Part shown: in pieces, positions 1 to 4,919 of the stretch
Numbering within the stretch: the stretch's first letter is position 1
Layout of the letters: every line of letters begins with the position of its first letter
NCBI GenBank assembly: GCA_018396565.1
Contig: JAGTQO010000060.1
Location: 2,018-9,409, forward strand
Reading direction: 5' to 3'
DNA: 7,392 bases
Source of the DNA: Candidatus Bathyarchaeota archaeon
GTDB taxonomy: Archaea; Thermoproteota; Bathyarchaeia; 40CM-2-53-6; RBG-13-38-9
Translations under genes and position numbers: made by a program
The notes under the pieces: generated by a model
The model's database searches: none
Seen by the model: only the letters and a program-made list of their open reading frames with translations
What the model was told of the DNA's origin: nothing

Positions 1-152
1 GCTGCTGATCCTAGGGCGTGGGTGTATATGTCGAAGCTCGGTATTGCTGTGTAGGTGTTTACGCCTCCTGTGAATATTCCAAGTTGGCCGGTAACCTGGA
101 TTGCTGCGAATGTTGATGTGAGGGTTAGGGTTATTCTGATCCATCTATGCAT
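1..152 (-). CDS. Membrane protein, N-terminal part (cut by window edge)
   Basis: An open frame starts at an ATG whose first base is 152 and runs without a stop to the left edge, giving about 50 residues. It begins MHRWIRITLTLTSTFAAIQV, which is a short basic head followed by a hydrophobic stretch (about residues 6-24) that could be a membrane segment or signal anchor. A second part carries a PSFDIYTHALGSAA motif. An Asp and a His entering a small-residue helix like this occur in some small multi-spanning membrane families (VanZ- or YjdF-like), but this is only a loose resemblance. The start overlaps the stop of the protease gene by 8 bases (ATGCATAG), so translation is probably coupled and the two belong to one transcript. 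No function can be assigned from the visible part. Confidence 0.55.
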   Translation of the reverse strand, partial: MHRWIRITLTLTSTFAAIQVTGQLGIFTGGVNTYTAIPSFDIYTHALGSA

Positions 153-1152
153 TTTTCTTCAGGTCCTCCATAGCCTTCTGGAGTTGCTCAAGCAGCTTCA
201 GGATCTTCTTTATGATCTTCCTCCATTCAGGTTCGTCTGGTTCAGGTTCAGGTCCAGGTCCTGGGCCTGGTCCCTGCTTGTCTGTGACTGTCCAGAAGTC
301 GCATTCACCCTCTATTCTGCTTAGGGCTCTGATGGGTATCTTGCCGTATCCGGCTCTGCCCCAGAGTCTACCCCAACTGTTTTGGAATAGGAGCCAGTCT
401 TCGGTTTGATTGTATCCTAGGAATAGTATTGCGTGGCCTCCGATCGGCGGCCCATCCGGCATAGGCAATTTTCCATCCAATCCGGGTGTGATCCAGTTTC
501 TATACCATGGTACACCTGCATAGACTGGTTTTCCGGATGCTAGGGCCTGCATTATCTCCTCGACCCTGATTATTCTCACGTATGATTCGATCTGCCATGG
601 CTGCATGTCTTGGATGGCTATGTGTGCTCTCGGATCTTTGCCTGTGTCTGATCCAGGCTTGTATGGCCACTGCTTCTCCCTGCATGTTCCGTAGTGTTGT
701 AGCCCTTTGAGGGCGTCTCTGATGTATGCGCCTTCATCGTTCAACCTCCCCTCGAGTGCCCTTGCCATGTTGTATATGCATCTTGAGGAGAGTCCTCCTT
801 CAGGGTAGCCTCTCTGATATTTCTCATGCCAGTCTTTCAGGGCTGCGCCTGCTTGGCCTACGCAGCTTCCTTCGTTTCCCTGGTCTCTGATCTTGCCTGC
901 GTGGTGGGTTAGGTCTGTCTTCTCAGGTATTTTGGTTGGGGGTTTGAATATTCTCCTCCATAATATGTCTCTGGGGTCTTCTGGGTCTTTCATCCATCCG
1001 AAGGAGACTATTCGATGGTCTCTACGATCCTTATTCTCACTATGTTTTCTGCTTACTAGTTTTCCACATTTTATGCAGAAACAGTTTGAGTATCTTCGGT
1101 AGGCTAGTCCGAAAGTCAGTATGTTTATTGTTCTACGCCACCAGTAACCCAA
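145..1152 (-). CDS. Papain-fold (C1-type) cysteine protease with proline-rich linker and helical tail
   Basis: This 335-residue protein should hydrolyse peptide bonds through a thiol mechanism. The full papain-type catalytic set is visible: Gln91 and Cys97 in RDQGNEGSCVGQA, His240 in IGGHAILFLGY, and Asn258 in FQNSWGRLWG. Upstream, a DPEDPRDILW segment (about 57-65) resembles the pro-region just before the core of C1-like proteases of the 'RDQGxxGSCV' type. The N-terminus is Trp/Arg rich with one CIKC pair (26-29). There is no obvious signal peptide, so export is doubtful. After the core comes a Gly-Pro/Glu-Pro linker (294-309), then a Lys-rich amphipathic helix (about 310-335) that may form a coiled coil or bind a partner. 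The start used is a TTG; an in-frame TGA lies six codons upstream, so little extension is possible, and the first internal Met is residue 54. The gene sits in a minus-strand cassette with an AbrB-like regulator. The protease fold assignment is strong; the substrate is unknown. Confidence 0.85.
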   Translation of the reverse strand: MGYWWRRTINILTFGLAYRRYSNCFCIKCGKLVSRKHSENKDRRDHRIVSFGWMKDPEDPRDILWRRIFKPPTKIPEKTDLTHHAGKIRDQGNEGSCVGQAGAALKDWHEKYQRGYPEGGLSSRCIYNMARALEGRLNDEGAYIRDALKGLQHYGTCREKQWPYKPGSDTGKDPRAHIAIQDMQPWQIESYVRIIRVEEIMQALASGKPVYAGVPWYRNWITPGLDGKLPMPDGPPIGGHAILFLGYNQTEDWLLFQNSWGRLWGRAGYGKIPIRALSRIEGECDFWTVTDKQGPGPGPGPEPEPDEPEWRKIIKKILKLLEQLQKAMEDLKKNA

Positions 1153-1210
1153 AATGTATCCACTCGCTCAGTTTCTCTCTTAGAAATTGGATTGTTGTGT
1201 TGTGCTGAGT

Positions 1211-1555
1211 TTATTCTGAGGATTCTCTGGCCTTCATCTTCGGAAGTTTGGTGATTATGTCGGTCCAGTATTTTCTTCTGTGGATGTTTATGTTTGGCCT
1301 GCTCTTTGTGAGGGCTGGGTGGATGTATCTGGTTCCTGAGATTATTACGTCGCCTTGTGAGACTGGGATTGTTGGATGTATCTCATAGTTTTTTGTGCTT
1401 ATGATCTCTTTGAGGTCTCTGTCTCTGTAGGCTTCGATCCACATGCTTCTTCTCTGCTTTGCCCTCTCCAGGTCTCTGCGGGTTTTCGCTGGACTCTTAT
1501 GGGTCAGGCTGAGAATCCTCTCCGACTCTTTTGAATCGGCGGTTGTCTTATGCAA
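1211..1555 (-). CDS. Unrecognised basic protein of the minus-strand cassette
   Basis: This frame encodes 114 residues from a TTG start. I do not recognise the family. The first half is strongly basic and probably helical (SPAKTRRDLERAKQRRS, about 21-37). The second half has a more beta-like look, including GDVIISGTRYIHP (about 68-80), and the end is charged. There is no membrane segment and no cysteine motif. Codon choice and strand match the neighbouring AbrB-like and protease genes, which favours a real gene. The start is unsure: a 23-codon frame beginning at an ATG at 1619 runs into this one and ends 8 bases inside it (TTGCATAA). The true protein could therefore be the fusion of both if a frameshift is present. 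The 58-base gap to the protease gene holds no recognisable signal. Confidence 0.55.
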   Translation of the reverse strand: MHKTTADSKESERILSLTHKSPAKTRRDLERAKQRRSMWIEAYRDRDLKEIISTKNYEIHPTIPVSQGDVIISGTRYIHPALTKSRPNINIHRRKYWTDIITKLPKMKARESSE

Positions 1556-1619
1556 GGTTGGTTGAATGTTGCTTTGTTGGATTTAAGTCTGGTAGGTATT
1601 CTGGTTCTTTTCTACCCAT
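1548..1619 (-). CDS. Possible 23-residue cistron or shifted N-terminus of the downstream gene
   Basis: An ATG overlaps the stop of the AbrB-like gene (ATGGGTAG), an arrangement typical of translational coupling. The frame gives MGRKEPEYLPDLNPTKQHST and three more residues before a TAA. That TAA in turn overlaps the TTG start of the 114-residue frame by 8 bases. Two readings are possible. It may be a very short coupled leader cistron. Alternatively, the 114-residue protein really begins here and a one-base indel or programmed shift near 1548-1556 separates the parts. The sequence alone cannot decide. Confidence 0.35.
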   Translation of the reverse strand: MGRKEPEYLPDLNPTKQHSTNLA

Positions 1620-1803
1620 ATTCTCTGACTATCTTTGCTTTGGAGATCTTTGCTTCGCCTGTGTTTGTCAGCTCCCAGATGAGGATGTCTCCGTCGTTGA
1701 GTTGGAGTCTCCTCCTTATCTTTGAGGGGATGTAGCATTTTCCTTTGCCGAAGACCTTCGTCGTCGATTTGGGTTTGATCTTGTTATTCTGGTCTTCCAG
1801 CAT
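1612..1803 (-). CDS. AbrB/SpoVT-MazE-type swapped-hairpin DNA-binding regulator
   Basis: This 63-residue protein matches the small AbrB-like fold, in which two chains interleave to make a beta-barrel that binds DNA. The signature is TKVFGKGKCYIPSKIRRRLQ (about 15-34), comparable to the family's usual 'K-x-x-x-KGQ-x-x-IP-x-x-IR-x-x-L' pattern. It is followed by LNDGDILIWEL, corresponding to 'L-x-x-GD-x-x-x-x-x-x'. The usual Gln after KG is a Lys-Cys here, a modest departure. The start is an ATG preceded at six bases by GTGAT, a fair archaeal ribosome site. It is the first gene of the minus-strand cassette and faces the ribbon-helix-helix gene across a repeat-rich control region. A role in regulating the cassette or itself is likely. 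Such proteins are also antitoxin components, but no toxin-like partner is recognised next to it. Confidence 0.8.
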   Translation of the reverse strand: MLEDQNNKIKPKSTTKVFGKGKCYIPSKIRRRLQLNDGDILIWELTNTGEAKISKAKIVREYG

Positions 1804-1890
1804 GTTTCCATCACTTTCACTTTAAATCATTTTATGTGTAGGAACTCTTATATAACACTTTAGGTCACTTAAAAACATTTAAGGTGAAAA
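1804..1890. promoter_or_regulatory. Divergent control region with repeated CACTTT-type half-sites
   Basis: The 87 bases between the two divergent starts carry CACTTT in tandem (1812-1823) and again at 1856-1861. CACTTA lies at 1866-1871 and the inverse form AAGGTG at 1881-1886. The outer copies form an inverted pair: TTTCACTTTAAAT (1815-1827) against ATTTAAGGTGAAA (1877-1889), with one mismatch across 13 positions. A TATA-like CTTATATAAC (1848-1856) fits the plus-strand ribbon-helix-helix gene. TTTAAA (1821-1826), or alternatively the CATAAAA read on the minus strand near 1831-1838, could serve the AbrB-like gene. The inner copies sit over or next to the expected transcription start, as repressor half-sites would. 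Binding by either small regulator is inferred. Confidence 0.6.
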
Positions 1891-2055
1891 ATGTCGAAAA
1901 CCACACCCAAAATAGAGATAAGACTCACCCTCGAAGGCGAGATGGCCAGAAGATTCCTAGAACTCAAAAATAGTTGGGGATTCGAATCGAACACAGACCT
2001 ACTCAGAATGCTCATAACCCGAGCATACCACCAGGAGATACCATACAAAGAGTGA
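1891..2055 (+). CDS. Small ribbon-helix-helix (CopG/Arc-type) DNA-binding protein
   Basis: This 54-residue protein starts at an ATG preceded by GGTGA (spacing 3) and ends at TGA followed at once by TAG. The layout fits a ribbon-helix-helix regulator. A short alternating strand KIEIRLTLEG (about 7-16) would pair in the dimer and contact DNA. Helix A is EMARRFLELKNSWG (about 17-30), and helix B begins after a Ser-Asn cap: SNTDLLRMLITRAYHQEI (about 33-50). The length is normal for such proteins, which are common in archaeal viruses and plasmids. It is divergent from the AbrB-like gene and shares its control region, so autoregulation and cross-regulation are likely. The ribosome site lies inside the right-most inverted half-site (1877-1889), so a bound repressor would sit on the start of the message region. 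Confidence 0.7.
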   Translation: MSKTTPKIEIRLTLEGEMARRFLELKNSWGFESNTDLLRMLITRAYHQEIPYKE

Positions 2056-2058
2056 TAG

Positions 2059-2160
2059 GCTGTCGGATTCAGTCTGAGGGAAGATGATGGGGATAGAGAA
2101 ATATTCGAGCGTACTTTCAAAGATTTAGAAGGGTATGATTATGGAACGTTAGTCTTATAA
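2059..2160 (+). other. Possible truncated gene tail (no start codon)
   Basis: After the tandem stops of the ribbon-helix-helix gene, the same frame stays open for 33 codons and ends at a TAA that overlaps the TATA-like box of the next gene. The reading includes REDDGDREIFERTFKDLEGY, whose composition is protein-like, but no ATG, GTG or TTG lies in frame. It could be the 3' remnant of an interrupted gene, or chance. Family unknown. Confidence 0.25.
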
Positions 2161-2183
2161 TTGTTACCGTAATAGTAATATTT
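2154..2183 (+). promoter_or_regulatory. Leaderless-type promoter with palindromic operator candidate for the AbiE-like pair
   Basis: CTTATAA (2154-2160) is centred about 27 bases before the ATG at 2184, the usual archaeal distance from TATA box to transcription start. The message would therefore begin at or very near the start codon, and no ribosome site is seen. Between box and start lies the palindrome TTACCGTAA (2164-2172), followed by a second AGTAA half-copy (2174-2178). AbiEi-type proteins repress their own promoter through repeated sites, so this is a natural operator candidate; that link is inferred. Confidence 0.55.
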
Positions 2184-2810
2184 ATGGCATACTACGAATT
2201 GTGGAACATATTGTGGAACTGGAAGAGGGAGTTCACGGTCAGGGAGTTCACCTCAGTCTTTCCCAGCCCCAGCCCCAACAAGGTTTTGCACGATATGGCC
2301 AAGAAGGGGTTATTGGAAAATGTTGGATGGGGAAGGTATAAAGTCAACTCTCCAGAGGAATACTTAGCCAAGAGGATCAACATCTCTGAAGCCTACGACT
2401 TGTTAAAGCAAGCTGAGATGAAGTACGCGTTATCCGGTCCAGACGCTGTTTTCTTCTGGACTAAGGGCGGCTACCAAGTGGATAGATTTTTCGGCTTCTA
2501 TCCAATTCACTTGAAGGTCAGAAAAGAAGACTTGAGAAAATGGATGGCCTTCTTCAGGTCGAGAAAGCAAAGGGTCTACGTCAAGGATCAGCGAGTGAGT
2601 AAGACGTTATTCGGCTTGTTTTACGTTTTATATCCGGAGGCCGATTTCGAAACAGAGGAAGTTGGAGAGTTTAAGGTTGAGCCATTGAAGGATACTGTTG
2701 AATTTTGCAAGCGACACATATACTCCTATGAACCAGCCTTGGAGATGTTGGATGAAATGTACAACTTACGGTTGAGAGTGAAGTACAAAGAAGTTGAGAC
2801 AAACTTCTAG
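2184..2810 (+). CDS. AbiEi-like antitoxin / winged-helix transcriptional regulator
   Basis: This 208-residue protein has the layout of AbiEi-type (COG5340-like) antitoxins. It opens with an N-terminal winged helix-turn-helix (about 4-55), with REFTVREFTSVFPSPSPNKV as the recognition region and GLLENVGWGRYKV as the wing. A larger C-terminal alpha/beta domain follows, with YALSGPDAVFFWT (about 82-94). In AbiE systems this protein both represses the operon and neutralises the partner toxin. The gene is followed directly by a nucleotidyltransferase-like gene: its TAG stop (2808-2810) shares a base with a GTG start, or lies 8 bases before an ATG. This pairing is the strongest support for the call. 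No frameshift or missing segment is seen. The N-terminal regulator reading is firm; the antitoxin role rests on context. Confidence 0.7.
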   Translation: MAYYELWNILWNWKREFTVREFTSVFPSPSPNKVLHDMAKKGLLENVGWGRYKVNSPEEYLAKRINISEAYDLLKQAEMKYALSGPDAVFFWTKGGYQVDRFFGFYPIHLKVRKEDLRKWMAFFRSRKQRVYVKDQRVSKTLFGLFYVLYPEADFETEEVGEFKVEPLKDTVEFCKRHIYSYEPALEMLDEMYNLRLRVKYKEVETNF

Positions 2811-3517
2811 TGATAAGAATGAAGTTTATTGAGAGGGAGAACGAGATCCTTAGAGCATTAAAGAAGCTGATAGGATCTGAGCTGGATTTCATCGTGGTCG
2901 GAGGCTACGCTGTCAGCGGGCTGACAAGGCACAGATTCTCCGTCGACTGCGATATTGTAGTTCAGAAAAAGGATTTGGAAAGATTGGAAGCTGTTCTTGA
3001 GGAGGCGGATTTTACAAAGCACGTAGAGAAAGCTGGTTTTGATGAAGTCTATGGTGGAGAGTTTATAAGCTATAAGAGGGATGTAAATAAGCTTCCAGTT
3101 ACGGTTGACTTGCTTGTCGGAGCGTTATTTTGTAGGGCGACAGAAGCAGCCTGGAGCTTCGATTACATCAAAGAGCACTCGGTCATAGCTGCTATATCTG
3201 GAATTGAGGCCTCAGTTAGTTGCAGAATTCCGGAGAGAGAATTGCTGATAGCGTTAAAAATCCATTCAGCGAGAAGGGCAGACATAAGAGACATAGTTAT
3301 GTTGAGAGAAGATGCGGATCCAGAAAGGATCTTGAAGCACTTAAAACGGGGGAGAGCAGAGGCCTTGCGAGGACAGATCAGCAAGATAATTGAGGCCCTC
3401 GATGACCCGAACCTTGTAGATTCTTTGAAAGATGTTTTTGCTATGAGCATCGATGTCAAAAAACAAATTCGAGACGTAAGAAAGGATTTGGAGTTTGTAG
3501 CAAGGAAAGTGTCATGA
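2810..3517 (+). CDS. AbiEii-like nucleotidyltransferase (toxin-type partner)
   Basis: This protein, 235 residues from GTG 2810, belongs to the DNA polymerase beta-like nucleotidyltransferase superfamily. Visible motifs are FIVVGGYAVSG (Gly31-Gly32), then SVDCDIVV with the metal-binding pair Asp46 and Asp48, and a third acidic residue in PVTVDLLVG (Asp100). A C-terminal helical part holds LLIALKIHSARRADIRDIVM, which matches the 'K-x(n)-R-x-x-D-x-x-D' region of AbiEii/COG2253-type proteins. Known members transfer nucleotides to RNA or other acceptors and stop growth when not neutralised; the acceptor here is unknown. The start may be ATG 2819 rather than GTG 2810, because GTGAT (2810-2814) sits four bases before that ATG and makes a good ribosome site. 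All catalytic residues are intact, so it looks active. The alternative is a solitary nucleotidyltransferase of another role, but the upstream regulator argues for the AbiE-like unit. Confidence 0.75.
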   Translation: MIRMKFIERENEILRALKKLIGSELDFIVVGGYAVSGLTRHRFSVDCDIVVQKKDLERLEAVLEEADFTKHVEKAGFDEVYGGEFISYKRDVNKLPVTVDLLVGALFCRATEAAWSFDYIKEHSVIAAISGIEASVSCRIPERELLIALKIHSARRADIRDIVMLREDADPERILKHLKRGRAEALRGQISKIIEALDDPNLVDSLKDVFAMSIDVKKQIRDVRKDLEFVARKVS

Positions 3518-3990
3518 ATATATGCATCAGAAAATTTCAGGAAATTGTTAGGAAAATTTGAAGAAGGATGGGCTTATAGAATTTCTTGCTAAAAAGGCTT
3601 TAGGAAGGATGAGGCTGAAAACTGCTTTTGCACCTTATTAAGAGCGGAAGGTTGCGGTACGTAAAGGGTAAGGGTTGTGGTATTCAATCAAAGCTGAAAA
3701 TAACCATACCAAAAGGAAGATTTTCTCCTTTGCCAAGCAGAAAGGGCAACCTTCTCCCTCTAAAGTTTTCAGATGCTCCTACGAACATGCACTATCTGAA
3801 GTGGCATAGAAGGCAACTAGGCCATCCCCCTCACCAGTATTGAATCAAAAATTGGGGGAGATGAAACGCATGGAGAAGGTTTGGATCCGCATGATGGGTG
3901 ATAATTATCAGAGGAAATTGCCAGAGGTTGGAAAGATGCTGAAAACTGAATGGAAGATCTACCCGCTGTTCGATAAGCAGAAGAAGAAAG
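3518..3990. other. Non-genic stretch with broken frames
   Basis: No convincing intact gene is seen in these 473 bases. Protein-like scraps lie in shifting plus-strand frames: LKKDGLIEFLAKKALGRMRL (3558-3617), a 70-codon frame from TTG 3628 to about 3840 containing LRYVKGKGCGIQSKLKI, and a basic frame from 3840 containing EKVWIRMMGDNYQRKLPEVG. The last runs up to the surface-protein remnant and then changes frame near 3990-4000. The picture suggests decayed coding sequence. I do not recognise a family, and no RNA gene or terminator is evident. Confidence 0.4.
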
Positions 3991-4386
3991 TTGATGACAC
4001 TCAAACTTTACTGGTGGACAGGCTCAGGGTGGGTTGCATGCTCAGATACAGGTGTAGACACGGTTAAAAACTATATTTGGGCTAGGATAACGGCGACATC
4101 GACACCGAACCTCAACCAGCTCACAGGTACACCTTTCGGCGGTGGAGGTGTTAAACCTGCACCTGTGGGAGGTTGCTTGGTTCCTGTCAGCAAAGTATCT
4201 ATCTTGGCGCCTTACCTTATCATGCTCGGGCTTGCAGGAGATGCGGTGGCTGTTGTAGCAGTTAACTTGAGGGGGCGTAAAGCCCAAATGAACACCTTCC
4301 CCTTTCCTGGTTCCAAGCCCTGTCATTCAGGACCGGCCTCTATTACCCTGATCTTTGCTGCTCGGAACCCGAATATGTGGCCTTAA
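3991..4386 (+). pseudogene. C-terminal remnant of a secreted or cell-surface protein
   Basis: The frame encodes LYWWTGSGWVACSDTGVDT, then YIWARITATSTPNLNQLTGT with FGGGG, then VGGCLVPVSKVSILAPYLIM running into a hydrophobic segment that ends in Arg-Gly-Arg-Lys. This order (a beta-sandwich-like stalk, a VGG/P-V-x-K motif, a single membrane helix and a basic end) is the usual C-terminal anchor of large archaeal surface proteins. The N-terminal body is missing. Just upstream the plausible continuation (DKQKKKVDDT) lies in another frame, so at least one indel sits near 3990-4000. After the Arg-Lys end the frame reads on for about 38 residues of unrelated sequence, suggesting that the original stop was lost. 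The apparent TTG start is probably not used. Confidence 0.55.
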
Positions 4387-4447
4387 TCATCCATAGTCAG
4401 GAAGAATTTTCCGGTAGCCCAAGAGCATATGACGATGAACCTTCGAC

Positions 4448-4804
4448 TCAATACCTCTCTATCCTGCTCCTGAAGTCGGCGACAGACCCGTTCAACAGCA
4501 GGTCTATCAGCTCGTCGAGCTCCCTCAAAACCCTCAATCTGACAGATGAATCACTGCCTAAACCCTCAACAAACCTCCTCACATAACCAAGAGCCTCCAA
4601 AGCGCCCAGACACCTCTCATTCAAACCAGGCAACCACCCACAGGAGACAGCACCAAAAAAATAGCTGCCAACCCAAACTATAAACCAGAGAGCTGAATGA
4701 AAGTGGCTGAACACATATAGAGCCACACAACCATACACCCTCAACAGGTCAAGATACCCAAATCCCAAAGGGGGGTAGGGGGGGTGGGGGGGTGACCGCC
4801 CCAC
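4448..4804 (-). CDS. Uncertain membrane-like protein of unknown family
   Basis: The open frame is 118 codons from a GTG at 4804, but the first dozen codons come from C tracts (Pro-rich: PPHPPYPPLGF), so the true start may lie further in, near a later GTG or TTG. A Trp/Phe-rich segment, VALYVFSHFHSALWFIVWVG (about 27-46), could cross the membrane. The C-terminal half looks like a charged helical domain ending RVLRELDELIDLLLNGS and a short tail. Use of AGG for Arg and a coherent amphipathic pattern favour a real or formerly real gene. No family is recognised, and no clear ribosome site is seen. It could be a fragment, since its surroundings are full of dead genes. Confidence 0.35.
   Translation of the reverse strand: MGRSPPHPPYPPLGFGYLDLLRVYGCVALYVFSHFHSALWFIVWVGSYFFGAVSCGWLPGLNERCLGALEALGYVRRFVEGLGSDSSVRLRVLRELDELIDLLLNGSVADFRSRIERY
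4770..4792 (+). repeat. G-tract cluster with G-quadruplex potential
   Basis: Three long G runs (6, 7 and 7 bases) are separated only by TA and T at 4770-4775, 4778-4784 and 4786-4792. Together they contain more than four GGG units with very short loops, so a quadruplex could form on the plus strand. They sit at the 5' end of the minus-strand ORF starting at 4804, where they would be C-rich in its message. Homopolymers like these also invite length errors in sequencing and assembly. Confidence 0.6.
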
Positions 4805-4919
4805 TCACACACCGATAATAAAGCCAAGAATCCTCCTCAAAACCGATCTAAGAACCGAAATTCAGCCAACTCTCAGAAAAACCCATAAAAACTCTCAAGA
4901 TAAAACCATTTCATACAAA
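4805..4919. other. Non-coding gap, no feature recognised
   Basis: This A/C-rich stretch has almost no G on the plus strand. I see no complete gene. A minus-strand frame gives a short tail (RRILGFIIGV then TGA) just before the GTG at 4804, which might be a scrap of a lost membrane gene. No clear promoter could be assigned. Confidence 0.3.

Noticed and set aside
237..272. Short repeats of GGTTCA/GGTCCA type
   Set aside because: They encode the Gly-Pro/Glu-Pro linker of the protease and are not an independent DNA repeat.
1132..1210. In-frame readthrough after the TAA of the 114-residue gene (LREKLSEWIHFGLLVA)
   Set aside because: It is only about 25 codons, has no start, and overlaps the protease start; no evidence of suppression.
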